The position numbers and the translations under genes are program-made. This document shows positions 1-8,439 of a stretch of 64,000 nucleotides of DNA, one piece after another. The notes under the pieces were generated by a model, which did not search any database, was not told the origin of the DNA, and saw only the letters and a list, made by a program, of their open reading frames with translations. The stretch is from the NCBI GenBank assembly GCA_016712715.1, contig JADJQM010000001.1, positions 1,757,001 to 1,821,000 of the forward strand, given 5' to 3'. The stretch is from Rhodospirillaceae bacterium. Its GTDB lineage: Bacteria; Pseudomonadota; Alphaproteobacteria; Dongiales; Dongiaceae. Within the stretch, counting starts at the first letter, position 1. Each line of letters begins with the position of its first letter.

Positions 1-1269
1 GGTGACGAACTGGGCATAGAGCCAGGCCGCCTTCTGGTTCTCGAGCGGGGTCGATTTGAACAGCGTCCAGGAACCGGTGTCCTGGTAGCCGAGCTTCTGG
101 CCTTCCTTCCAGTACGGGCCATGCGGTGACGGCGCCATACGCCAGAGCGGCGTGCCGGAATCGTCGACCGTGTTGTTGCCATCAGCCTTCGGGGCCACCA
201 TCGACGCGGTGAAGGCGGTGTACCAGAAGATCTGCTGGGCAACGTTGCCTTGGCTCAAGGCCGGCAATGACTGATAGAAGTCATAGTCGGCAGCGCCCGG
301 AGGGGCGTAGTTGCGCAGCCATTCGTCCCATTTCGCGATTGCATAGACCGAAGCCGGGCCGTTGGTTTCGCCACCGCGGCTGACCGACGCGCCGGCCGGA
401 TTGCAGGAGCCTTCCTCCATGCGGATGCCCCATTCGTCGATCGGGCGGCCGTTCGGCAGACCTTTCGAGCCGGCACCGGCCATCGAGAGCCAGGCATCGG
501 TCATGCGCCAACCGAGATCGGGCGCACGCTTGCCGTAATCCATGTGGCCATAGATCTGGACACCGTCGATTTCCTTCACGTCTTTCGAGAAGAATTCAGC
601 GATGTCCTCATAGGCCGACCAGTTGACCGGCACGCCCAGGTCGTAGCCGTACTTGGCCTTGAACTTTTCCTGGAGGTCCTTGCGGTCGAACCAGTCCTTG
701 CGGAACCAATAGAGGTTCGCAAACTGTTGGTCGGGCAGCTGCCACAGCTTGCCATCCGGACCCGTGGTGAACGACTTGCCCATGAAGTCGTCGATGTCGA
801 GGGTCGGGCTGGTGACGTCCTTGCCGTCGCCGGCCATGAAGTCGGTGAGGTTGACAGCGCTCTGCAGACGCGAATGCGTGCCGATGAGATCGGAATCGTT
901 CACATAGCCGTCATAGAGGCTGCGGTTGGTCTGCATCTGTGTCTGCACCGCCTGCACGACCTCGCCTTCGCCGAGGAGCTGGTGGTTGACCTTGATGCCG
1001 GTGATTTCTTCAAAGGCCTTGGTCAGGACCTTCGATTCATATTCGTGCGTCGGAATGGTTTCCGACAGAACGTTGACTTCCATCCCCTTGAAGGGTTCGG
1101 CAGCCTTAACGAACCATTCCATTTCCTTTATCTGCTCGTCCTTGGACAGAGCCGAAGGTTGGAACTCCGAATCAATCCATTTCTTGGCCGCATCCATATC
1201 TGCGAACGCCGGGACACTTCCCATTGCCAGCATCATTGCGGCCAACGACACGGTACGACGGATCGCCAT
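1..1269 (-). CDS. glpV: Glycerol-type ABC transporter substrate-binding protein (3' truncated by window edge)
   Basis: Periplasmic binding protein, probably for glycerol; at least 423 residues are visible and the C-terminus lies beyond the left edge. The first 23 or so residues form a Sec signal peptide ending in PAFA. The ATG at 1269 is preceded by a strong ribosome binding site (GAGGAGG). The body resembles, from memory, the rhizobial GlpV binding protein (stretches such as EYESKVL, LPDQQFANLYWFRKDWF and NWSAYEDIAEFF). It follows glpD by 108 bp on the same strand, and a DeoR regulator lies upstream, which fits the rhizobial glp ABC system. In the rhizobial operon I recall the binding gene last, so gene order would differ here. 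A different polyol is possible. Confidence 0.72.
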   Translation of the reverse strand, partial: MAIRRTVSLAAMMLAMGSVPAFADMDAAKKWIDSEFQPSALSKDEQIKEMEWFVKAAEPFKGMEVNVLSETIPTHEYESKVLTKAFEEITGIKVNHQLLGEGEVVQAVQTQMQTNRSLYDGYVNDSDLIGTHSRLQSAVNLTDFMAGDGKDVTSPTLDIDDFMGKSFTTGPDGKLWQLPDQQFANLYWFRKDWFDRKDLQEKFKAKYGYDLGVPVNWSAYEDIAEFFSKDVKEIDGVQIYGHMDYGKRAPDLGWRMTDAWLSMAGAGSKGLPNGRPIDEWGIRMEEGSCNPAGASVSRGGETNGPASVYAIAKWDEWLRNYAPPGAADYDFYQSLPALSQGNVAQQIFWYTAFTASMVAPKADGNNTVDDSGTPLWRMAPSPHGPYWKEGQKLGYQDTGSWTLFKSTPLENQKAAWLYAQFVT

Positions 1270-1377
1270 GATCGTTTTCCTCCTCATGTGCGCTTAAAGA
1301 TTTAGCACCCGGCCAGTGCGCACTTTTCCAGCCGGACGATTCCTAAGATCAGCTATTGCGACATCGACATCGCGCAC

Positions 1378-2916
1378 TCACACATGGCTGGCAAGCGCCG
1401 GCTGATTGTGATGCACGAGCAATGATGCAACGAATTCTTCGAGGGCCGACTGCTCGGCCGTGGTCATATGCAGGCCAAGTTTGGAGCGCCGCCAGACGAT
1501 ATCCTCGGCGCTGGTGGCCCATTCCTGGTCCATGAGATAGCGGACTTCCGCCTCGGTCAAGCTCGGACCAAAGCGGCGGCCGAGATCATCCGGCGTTCGG
1601 GCATTGCCCATCATCCGCTGCGCGCGCGTGCCATAGGCGCGCACCAGGCGGCGCGCTTCGCGCAGTTCGAGAAACGGGTATTTCTTGGCGAGCGTGCCGA
1701 CCTGTGTGGCAAATTCGTTAACGGGGAAATCGCCCCCCGGCAGCGTGCCAGTTGCGGTCCACGGCGCCTTCATGGCCGGGAAGCTCGGCTGCAGTTTTTC
1801 TAGCGCCGCCTCGGCCAGGCGACGATAGGTCGTGATCTTGCCGCCAAAGACCGACAGCAGCGCCGCCTCGCCCGCCTTCTGGTCGAGCTTCAGCACATAG
1901 TCGCGGGTTGCATCCTGCGCCTTGCTGGCGCCGTCGTCATAAAGCGGCCGGATGCCGGCATAGGTCCAGCGGATGTTGGCGCGCGTCACCGGCGCCTGGA
2001 AATATTCGCTGGCAGCCGACAGGAGATAGTCCGTCTCGGCGTCGGAGATCGCCACCTTGCCGGGTTCGCCCTGATAGTCGGCATCGGTGGTGCCGATCAG
2101 CGTGAAATCCTGTTCATAGGGAATGGCAAAGCAGATGCGGCCATCGGCATTCTGGAAAATATAGGCACGGTCATGGTCAAACAGCTTTTCGACCACGATA
2201 TGGCTGCCCTTGACGGTGCGGATCTTGTCCGGCGCGTTCATGCCGACGGCGCCGCCGAGGAAGTTCGAAACCCAGGGCCCGGCCGCGTTGACCAGGGCGC
2301 GCGCCTTGGCTTCGGTCACGACGCCGTTCGGGCCTTCAAGCCGCAGGCGCCAAAGATCACCTTCGCGCCGGGCGGAGGTGCAGCGGGTGCGCACATGAAT
2401 GTGGGCACCGCGCTCGGCGGCATCGCGCGCATTGAGGACGACCAAGCGCGCATCCTCGACCCAGCAATCCGAATACTCGAAAGCATGCGTGAAACCGGGC
2501 TTCAACGGCGCGCCGGCCGCATCGTGACGCAGATCGATGCTGCGCGTGCCGGGCAGGATCTTGCGGCCGCCGAGATTGTCGTAGAGGAAGAGGCCCAGGC
2601 GCACGAACCAGCGCGGCCGCAAGCCCTTGTGATGCGGCAGAATGAAGCGCAGCGGCCAGATGATATGGGGTGCCGCACGCAGCAACACTTCGCGCTCGAT
2701 CAGCGCCTCGCGTACCAGGCGAAACTCGTAATGCTCCAGATAGCGGAGACCACCATGGATCAGCTTGGTGGAGGCCGAAGACGTACCGCTGGCAAGGTCG
2801 TTCTGCTCGGCGAGCAGGACCTTCAGGCCGCGGCCGACGGCATCACGGGCAATACCGCACCCGTTGACGCCACCGCCGATCACGGCGATGTCGTAAATTT
2901 CCGCCCCGTTGGGCAT
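1378..2916 (-). CDS. glpD: Aerobic glycerol-3-phosphate dehydrogenase
   Basis: FAD-dependent, membrane-associated enzyme that oxidises sn-glycerol-3-phosphate to dihydroxyacetone phosphate and passes electrons to quinone. The 512-residue length is normal for GlpD. The N-terminus carries the Rossmann FAD motif GGGVNGCGIARDA, followed by the family signature SSASTKLIHGGLRYLEHYEF. The ATG at 2916 is in the expected place just before the FAD motif. It sits between the DeoR-type regulator and the ABC binding protein, all leftward. The 285-bp gap upstream holds GlpR-like repeats, so glycerol or glycerol-3-phosphate probably derepresses it. Confidence 0.95.
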   Translation of the reverse strand: MPNGAEIYDIAVIGGGVNGCGIARDAVGRGLKVLLAEQNDLASGTSSASTKLIHGGLRYLEHYEFRLVREALIEREVLLRAAPHIIWPLRFILPHHKGLRPRWFVRLGLFLYDNLGGRKILPGTRSIDLRHDAAGAPLKPGFTHAFEYSDCWVEDARLVVLNARDAAERGAHIHVRTRCTSARREGDLWRLRLEGPNGVVTEAKARALVNAAGPWVSNFLGGAVGMNAPDKIRTVKGSHIVVEKLFDHDRAYIFQNADGRICFAIPYEQDFTLIGTTDADYQGEPGKVAISDAETDYLLSAASEYFQAPVTRANIRWTYAGIRPLYDDGASKAQDATRDYVLKLDQKAGEAALLSVFGGKITTYRRLAEAALEKLQPSFPAMKAPWTATGTLPGGDFPVNEFATQVGTLAKKYPFLELREARRLVRAYGTRAQRMMGNARTPDDLGRRFGPSLTEAEVRYLMDQEWATSAEDIVWRRSKLGLHMTTAEQSALEEFVASLLVHHNQPALASHV

Positions 2917-3041
2917 GGGCTAGCGCTTCCTCCGCAGCCGATCCCGGTCGACCCCTCCCTTGATTCAGCGGACCAAGTTGCGGGCTTTGGCTGATCCGAA
3001 GGGTTTGTTTCCGCCGGACCGCGTCGTGACCAAGTATCGGG

Positions 3042-3086
3042 TTTCGTTACTTTCGAAAGCGATCGTGAAACGAAACAAAACGAAAG
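3042..3086 (-). promoter_or_regulatory. Putative GlpR (DeoR-family) operator cluster upstream of glpD
   Basis: On the minus strand this stretch reads as repeated TTTCG units (CTTTCGTTTTG, TTTCGTTTC, CTTTCGAAAG, AACGAAA), in both direct and inverted orientation. DeoR-family glycerol regulators typically bind arrays of TTTCGTT-like half sites. It lies about 130-170 bp upstream of the glpD start and downstream of the regulator gene. The operator role is inference. Confidence 0.55.
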
Positions 3087-3201
3087 ACAAGGGAAAATTT
3101 TCAGGCGAATGCGGTTCGCTTGCGCCCTAAATCGCCGATCAAACGCACAATTCGAACAAGGGTACTTGCGGATTTCGCAGATGCGAAAGAAATCTAACCT
3201 G

Positions 3202-3999
3202 TTACCCGGCCTCAGATTCTTCCGGCGGCGGGCCGCCTGGTGCCACCGCGATTGTCGTGCCGCTGTGGCGGCAGATCTCGCCGATCGTCTCCGGCGGCGC
3301 GCGGTCGGTGACGAAGATATTGATCTCGGAGAGATGCCCGATCCGCACCGGCGCCGTGCGGGTGAACTTCATCGAATCGGCGACCAGGATGACGTTGCGG
3401 GCGTTGGCGATGATCGCCTGCGCCACGCGCACCTCGCGGTAATCGAAGTCGAGCAGCGATCCGTCATCGTCGATGGCCGAGACGCCGATGACGGCATAGT
3501 CGACCTTGAACTGCGACATGAAATCGACCGCCTGCTCGCCGACGATGCCACCATCGGCGCGGCGCAGCATGCCGCCAGCCACGATGACGTCGATGCGCTG
3601 CGAGGGCAGCAGGATGCCGGCCACATGGATGTTGTTGGTGATCACCAGCAGCCCCTCATGGGCGCGCAACGCCCGGGCCACTTCTTCCGTGGTCGTCCCG
3701 ATATTGATGAACAGCGACGATCCGTTGGAGATGAGCGTCGCCGCATGTTCGCCGATCCGCCGCTTCTCGTCATCGGCCAGATGGCGCCTTGCTTCATAGG
3801 CGACGTTTTCGACGCCGGAGGCCAGGATGGCGCCGCCATGAGTGCGCGTCAGCAGGCGCTGGCCGCAGAGATCGTTGAGATCCTTGCGGATGGTCTGCGG
3901 GGTCACATCGAACTTGGCGGCCAGTTCCTCGACATTGACCCGGCCGTTGAGGCGGGCCATGCCAAGAATGTCGTTCTGTCGTGGCGTGGGCGTGAACAT
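3202..3999 (-). CDS. glpR: DeoR/GlpR family transcriptional regulator
   Basis: DNA-binding regulator of 265 residues, the usual length for the family. An N-terminal DeoR helix-turn-helix covers residues 1-60 (RQNDILGMARLNGRVNVEELAAKF... with VTPQTIRKDLNDL as recognition region). A C-terminal sugar-phosphate sensor domain follows (INIGTTTEEVARAL and the GGMLRRADGGIVG loop). It is immediately upstream of glpD on the same strand, so it probably represses the glp genes and senses glycerol-3-phosphate. The gap to glpD carries TTTCG repeats that fit its expected operator. Confidence 0.85.
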   Translation of the reverse strand: MFTPTPRQNDILGMARLNGRVNVEELAAKFDVTPQTIRKDLNDLCGQRLLTRTHGGAILASGVENVAYEARRHLADDEKRRIGEHAATLISNGSSLFINIGTTTEEVARALRAHEGLLVITNNIHVAGILLPSQRIDVIVAGGMLRRADGGIVGEQAVDFMSQFKVDYAVIGVSAIDDDGSLLDFDYREVRVAQAIIANARNVILVADSMKFTRTAPVRIGHLSEINIFVTDRAPPETIGEICRHSGTTIAVAPGGPPPEESEAG

Positions 4000-4094
4000 G
4001 GATCGGTCCGGCAGGGTTGAAGCGCGCCTAGAGACTAGTCACGCCGTGGGCGCTCTGCCAATCCGCTTTCGCTGCTGGGTGCAGGAAGGGTCTG

Positions 4095-5636
4095 TTAGCG
4101 CCTGCGGCGTAAGTCGCGCAGCTCGGCAAAGCTGCTGACGCGGAGCAGCAGGACGAGTATGCCAAAGGCGACCCCGCCGGCCGCAATGATGACGCAGAGG
4201 GCGATCGCCTGTTGAAATGTGCTGGCGAACGACCCCGGCCAGACCCAGCTGCTGGCGCCCCAGGTCGCGAGGCCAAGGCCGGCACAGCACAGGAAGAGGC
4301 GCGGCATGATCCGCCGCAAACGGTCGTCAAAGGTGAGGAAGCCCCGCCGCAGCAGAATGGCTGCGAGCAGGATCGCGTTGATCCAGGCCGATGCCATGGC
4401 GCCGATCGCCACCCCGATGAAACCGTAGGTCGGCGTCAGCAGGGCGCTGATGGAGATGTTGATGGCAACACTGATCGCCGCCTGCTTGAACGGCGTCGTC
4501 GTGTCTTCGCGTGCCAGGAACGCCGCCGTCAGCGCCTTGTTGGCGACATAGGCCGGAAGCCCGGCCGACATGATGATCAAGGCAAGCGCCACGGATTTGG
4601 CGTCGTCGTGGCCGAACGCGCCGCGTTGATAGACAGTCGTCACGATCGGCAAGGCAGCGACCATCAGGCCGACGGTTGCCGGCAGCGACAGGAGCAGGCC
4701 CAGTTCAAGGGCGCGGTTCTGCATGCGCAACGCCACAGCCGGCTCGTCGCTGCGCAGCGATCGCGTCAGGGCCGGCAGCAGGACGACGCCGATGGCGGAT
4801 CCGATCAAGGCGAGGGGCAATTGGTAGAGACGGTCGGCGTAATAGATGTAGGAGACCGAACCCGGATGGAGCGATGCCAGAATCGTGGAGACGGCAAGAT
4901 TGATCTGATTGACGCTGGAGCCGATCAGTCCCGGCACCATCAAGACGCAGAGACGCCGCACCTCCGGCGTGAAGCGGGGCCAGGGCAGCCGAAGCCTGAG
5001 GCCAGCGCGGTGGCACGCGAAAGCCAGCCACAGAAACTGGACCAGGCCGGCCAGCGTCACCGACCAGGACAAGGCCTTGCCGACAAAAAAATCGTCACCG
5101 CGGATGAACCACATGCTGGCAATGAGGATGGCGTTGAGGATGACCGGGGTGACGGCGTTCTCAGCGAACTTCTGCACCCCGTTCAGCATGCCGCCTTGCA
5201 GAGCGCAGAGTGACATGAAGACGATGTAGGGAAAGGTGATGCTGGTGAAGAGCACGGTCGCCCCGAACTTTTCCGGAATGGCGTCGAAGCCGGGAGCGAA
5301 AAGATGGATCAGCCAGGGCATGGCAAGTTCGGCCCCGATTGTCGTCAGCAACAGCACAACCAACAGCACCGAGAGCACCTGCTCGGCAAAGGCGCGCGCC
5401 TGGACAACACCGCCCTCGGCCACATGCCGGGTGAAGACTGGCACGAAGGCAGCGCTGAACGCGCCTTCGGCGAACATCTGCCGCAAGAGATTGGGGAGGC
5501 GCATGGCAACGATGAAGGCTTCGGCAATGGGACCGGCGCCCAGGATGCCGGCGATCATGACTTCGCGGACGAAACCCAGAATCCGGCTGAGCAGGGTCAT
5601 GCCGCCGACAGTTGCTATGGCGCGAAAGGAAAACAT
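4095..5636 (-). CDS. murJ: Lipid II flippase MurJ (MviN)
   Basis: Integral membrane flippase of the MOP superfamily that moves lipid II across the inner membrane for peptidoglycan synthesis. About 513 residues with many hydrophobic segments; the N-terminal signature ATVGGMTLLSRILGFVRE is diagnostic. I chose the ATG at 5636 because it gives the usual MurJ N-terminus; a TTG at 5648 in the same frame would add four residues (MQSS). The C-terminus is short and Arg-rich (LRDLRRRR). It is followed by glpR on the same strand after a 95-bp gap, probably as a separate unit. Confidence 0.93.
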   Translation of the reverse strand: MFSFRAIATVGGMTLLSRILGFVREVMIAGILGAGPIAEAFIVAMRLPNLLRQMFAEGAFSAAFVPVFTRHVAEGGVVQARAFAEQVLSVLLVVLLLTTIGAELAMPWLIHLFAPGFDAIPEKFGATVLFTSITFPYIVFMSLCALQGGMLNGVQKFAENAVTPVILNAILIASMWFIRGDDFFVGKALSWSVTLAGLVQFLWLAFACHRAGLRLRLPWPRFTPEVRRLCVLMVPGLIGSSVNQINLAVSTILASLHPGSVSYIYYADRLYQLPLALIGSAIGVVLLPALTRSLRSDEPAVALRMQNRALELGLLLSLPATVGLMVAALPIVTTVYQRGAFGHDDAKSVALALIIMSAGLPAYVANKALTAAFLAREDTTTPFKQAAISVAINISISALLTPTYGFIGVAIGAMASAWINAILLAAILLRRGFLTFDDRLRRIMPRLFLCCAGLGLATWGASSWVWPGSFASTFQQAIALCVIIAAGGVAFGILVLLLRVSSFAELRDLRRRR

Positions 5637-5764
5637 GGACGATTGCAATCACTCGACCTGGGGCTGCTGGGAACGCCCGCTGAAAATGACCCAACGATAT
5701 GAGGTGTTTAACACAACGATGCAGATTGCACCGCTATCCAATACTGGCGGTGAAATTTGGCCGA

Positions 5765-5830
5765 GATAAGAAAAACTCGCGGCGCTTCGGAGTTAGCCTC
5801 GTTTGTCTACCACATCAGTAGAGATTTAAT
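5765..5830 (+). promoter_or_regulatory. Composite promoter of the sulfate-binding gene, shared with tauD
   Basis: An upstream block GATAAGAAAAACTCGC (5765-5780) is followed by 21 bp and then a core block starting TTTGTCTAC. The core contains a -35-like TTGTCT (5803-5808), a 16-bp spacer and a -10-like TTTAAT (5825-5830). An inverted repeat TCTAC...GTAGA (5806-5822) covers the core. The same architecture with identical spacing lies upstream of tauD at 9376-9441. The upstream block would centre near -65, the usual position for a LysR-type recognition site. Regulator identity is inference. Confidence 0.7.
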
Positions 5831-5922
5831 CTTACTCCCAAGCCGCGGCCCTTCTATGATGAAAGGAAGGTGGCAGGCGGCGACGCGAAACGTCCGATTC
5901 AAAGCGCCCACAGGAGGCTAAC

Positions 5923-6945
5923 ATGTTGATTTCAAGACGTTCTCTATCTCTTGCCGTCGTGCTCGCAGCTTTGGCCGGCAGCGCCCTGCCGCACCTCGCC
6001 CATGCCGAAACGACGCTCCTCAACGTGTCCTATGACCCGACACGTGAGCTCTACAAGGAATTCAATACCGCCTTCGCCGAGCATTGGAAGAAAGAAACCG
6101 GCGAGGAGATCAGCATCGAGGCCTCCCATGGTGGCTCCGGCAAGCAGGCCCGCTCGGTGATCGACGGGCTGGAAGCCGATGTGGTGACCCTGGCGCTGGC
6201 CTACGACATCGACGAGATCAGCGCCAAGGCCGATCTGTTGCCCAAGGATTGGCAGGCCCGCCTGCCCCACAATTCCTCACCCTATACCTCGACCATCGTG
6301 TTCCTGGTGCGCAAGGGCAACCCCAAGGGCCTCAACGATTGGGGCGATCTGGTGAAGGAAGGCGTCGAAGTGATCACGCCCAACCCGAAGACCTCGGGCG
6401 GCGCGCGCTGGAACTATCTCGCTGCCTGGGCCTGGGCATTGAAGCAACCAGGCGGCAGCCCTGAAACGGCACAGGCCTTCGTGAAGAATCTCTATGCCCA
6501 TGTGCCGGTGCTGGACAGCGGCGCCCGCGGTTCGACGACGACTTTCGTTCAACGCGGCATCGGCGACGTGCTGCTGGCCTGGGAGAACGAGGCGTTCCTC
6601 GCCATCAAGGAACTTGGCCCCGATCAATTCGACATCGTGGTGCCGACCGTCAGCATCCTCGCTGAACCGCCGGTCACCATCGTCGACAAGAATGTCGACA
6701 AGCACGGCACCCGCAAGGTGGCCGAGGCCTATCTCAACTATCTCTACTCGCCGGAAGGCCAGGAGCTGGCCGCCAAGCACTACTATCGACCGACCGACCC
6801 CAAAGTGGCGGCGGCCCATGAGAAGGATTTCCCCAAGGTCAACCTGATCACGATCGATGAGGTCTTCGGTGGCTGGAGCAAGGCGCAGCCCGAGCATTTC
6901 GGCGACGGCGGGACCTTCGACCAGATCTATCAGCCGACCAACTGA
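5923..6945 (+). CDS. sbp: Periplasmic sulfate/thiosulfate-binding protein
   Basis: Binding component of sulfate ABC import, 340 residues. The signal peptide covers about residues 1-28 (cleavage after AHA). The mature protein begins with the family pattern LLNVSYDPTRELY and keeps SHGGSGKQ, NPKTSGGARWN and the region ending ARGSTTTF that form the oxyanion pocket in Sbp/CysP proteins. An excellent ribosome binding site (AGGAGG) precedes the ATG. No cysT, cysW or cysA follows: the gene ends at a terminator and faces a convergent operon, so it must pair with permease genes elsewhere. The promoter is shared in form with tauD, suggesting induction under sulfur limitation. Confidence 0.92.
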   Translation: MLISRRSLSLAVVLAALAGSALPHLAHAETTLLNVSYDPTRELYKEFNTAFAEHWKKETGEEISIEASHGGSGKQARSVIDGLEADVVTLALAYDIDEISAKADLLPKDWQARLPHNSSPYTSTIVFLVRKGNPKGLNDWGDLVKEGVEVITPNPKTSGGARWNYLAAWAWALKQPGGSPETAQAFVKNLYAHVPVLDSGARGSTTTFVQRGIGDVLLAWENEAFLAIKELGPDQFDIVVPTVSILAEPPVTIVDKNVDKHGTRKVAEAYLNYLYSPEGQELAAKHYYRPTDPKVAAAHEKDFPKVNLITIDEVFGGWSKAQPEHFGDGGTFDQIYQPTN

Positions 6946-6966
6946 TCTGGAACCGGCCTGGCCGAC

Positions 6967-7000
6967 AAAAAACGGGGTCCGAAAGGGCCCCGTTTTCGTT
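6967..7000 (+). terminator. Rho-independent terminator after the sulfate-binding gene
   Basis: AAAACGGGG and CCCCGTTTT form the outer stem around a GAAA loop, extended by GTCC/GGGC pairs, and the hairpin is followed by CGTTT. Because the arms carry both A and T tracts it could also work for the convergent gene ending at 7035. Confidence 0.85.
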
Positions 7001-7034
7001 TGCTGAACATCATTGGTGGGCCAGGATACGACGA

Positions 7035-8411
7035 TTAGTCTGAAAGCAGTTTCCAAGCGAGATTGGCACAAGCCAGACGCAAATCAGGGACCGCGATGAT
7101 CTCCCAGAAGGCACCCTTGGTGATCGGGCCGATGGCATGGATGTCGCGCGCGGCACAGCCAAAATGATCGATCACCGCACCGTCGACTGTGACATCGATA
7201 CCGAGACCAAACGGGTCCGGGTGCACCTGGCCACTGGCCAGCAATTGCTGGACCAGCGGCTGATCGATCCGGGTTGCGTCCGACCGCGGACCCGAACAAT
7301 CGATGACACGATCGATGGTAAGCGACCGTCTGCCACTATCGCCGCGCAGGTTGATCTCGACCTCGGTGATACCGTCGCAGCGTGTCGTGGTGGCGATCCG
7401 TCCCTTGATGATCTCCAACTGCCCACGCGCGAGGGCCGCCTCTATTCGCTCAGCCACCTGCGGTGCGCAACGATGGCGGTGCACGTCCCACCAGGGCCGC
7501 ACATGGCGCAGGAAGCGTGCGCGCTCAGGGTGCGGCATCTCCTGCCACAGGCGCTGGGTATGCGGGCGCAGGCCGTCGATCGCCGCGCGCCAACCAACGC
7601 CTGCACGCTCGGCAGCCGCACAGGCGGCACGCACCTGGCGCAGAAGCTTGAGCAGATTCTGGCCCTTGGGTGGTAGATCATAGTGCCAGGGCGCCGGCAC
7701 GGCAGCATGAACCCGGGGCAACTGACCGCGGCGGGACAAGCCATAGATCCTGCCCCGATGGCCGCGATCAAGCAGCGAGAGGACTGTGTCGATGAAAGTG
7801 AGGCCCGTGCCGAGGAGAAGAACGGGCGCCTCTGCGGGCAGGTCGTCAAGGCAGGCAGGATTCCAGGGATCGCCGAAATAGCCCTCCGTCGAGGGCGCCG
7901 GCGGAAAATTGCCTACGGCGAGGACAGCGTGGTCAACATCGTAGCGCCTGCCCACGGCCAGTTCGACGGTGAGGCCGCGCGGCCCGCGGTGCAGGGCCAC
8001 GGCTTCGTCCGTCACCAGGAAGAGATTGTGCCCCTGCCCTTCCCGCCAGATCTTGTCGCCCAGCAATTGCTGGATGTAGTTACCGAATACACGGCGCGGG
8101 ACAAAGGTCGACGCGTTTGGCTCACCGGCGATCTCCGCTTTTTCCGCCGGGGTCAGGGCCTGCAGCCAGTGCACGAAATGATCGGGCTCGTCCGGGAAGG
8201 CGCTCATATTGCCAGCACGGACATTGAGCAGATGGTTGGGATTGCCGGTAGCGTAGGCTAGGCCGCGACCGAAATTCCGGTTCCGCTCGATGAGATAGAT
8301 GCGGTCATCCGGCCAGCAGCGCCGCAAGAGATGAAGCGCCAGCAACGAACCGCTGAAGCCGGCCCCGCTGATGGCAATGCGACGCCCGCGCTGATCACCG
8401 ACAGCCGCCAT
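7035..8411 (-). CDS. FAD/NAD(P)-binding protein (YdhS/COG4529-like), tauD operon
   Basis: A 458-residue flavoprotein with an N-terminal nucleotide-binding motif (AISGAGFSGSLLALHLL, residues 11-27), the RGLAYATGNPNHLLNVRAGNMS segment typical of the FAD-NAD(P)-binding (COG4529) family, and a second dinucleotide motif LLLGTGLTFID near the middle. The C-terminus contains a further conserved block (IHAIGPITKGAFWEI). No member of this family has a function I can name with confidence. It begins 28 bp after tauD on the same strand and probably shares its promoter, which hints at a role in organosulfur oxidation; that is inference. Confidence 0.8.
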   Translation of the reverse strand: MAAVGDQRGRRIAISGAGFSGSLLALHLLRRCWPDDRIYLIERNRNFGRGLAYATGNPNHLLNVRAGNMSAFPDEPDHFVHWLQALTPAEKAEIAGEPNASTFVPRRVFGNYIQQLLGDKIWREGQGHNLFLVTDEAVALHRGPRGLTVELAVGRRYDVDHAVLAVGNFPPAPSTEGYFGDPWNPACLDDLPAEAPVLLLGTGLTFIDTVLSLLDRGHRGRIYGLSRRGQLPRVHAAVPAPWHYDLPPKGQNLLKLLRQVRAACAAAERAGVGWRAAIDGLRPHTQRLWQEMPHPERARFLRHVRPWWDVHRHRCAPQVAERIEAALARGQLEIIKGRIATTTRCDGITEVEINLRGDSGRRSLTIDRVIDCSGPRSDATRIDQPLVQQLLASGQVHPDPFGLGIDVTVDGAVIDHFGCAARDIHAIGPITKGAFWEIIAVPDLRLACANLAWKLLSD

Positions 8412-8439
8412 GGCATTCAGTCCGATAAGGGAAAGAAGA

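Noticed and set aside
544..1305. Long open frame on the plus strand opposite the glycerol binding-protein gene
   Set aside because: It mirrors a strongly supported gene with signal peptide and ribosome binding site; high-GC DNA opens such antisense frames. Similar shadows occur opposite glpD, murJ, putA and others.
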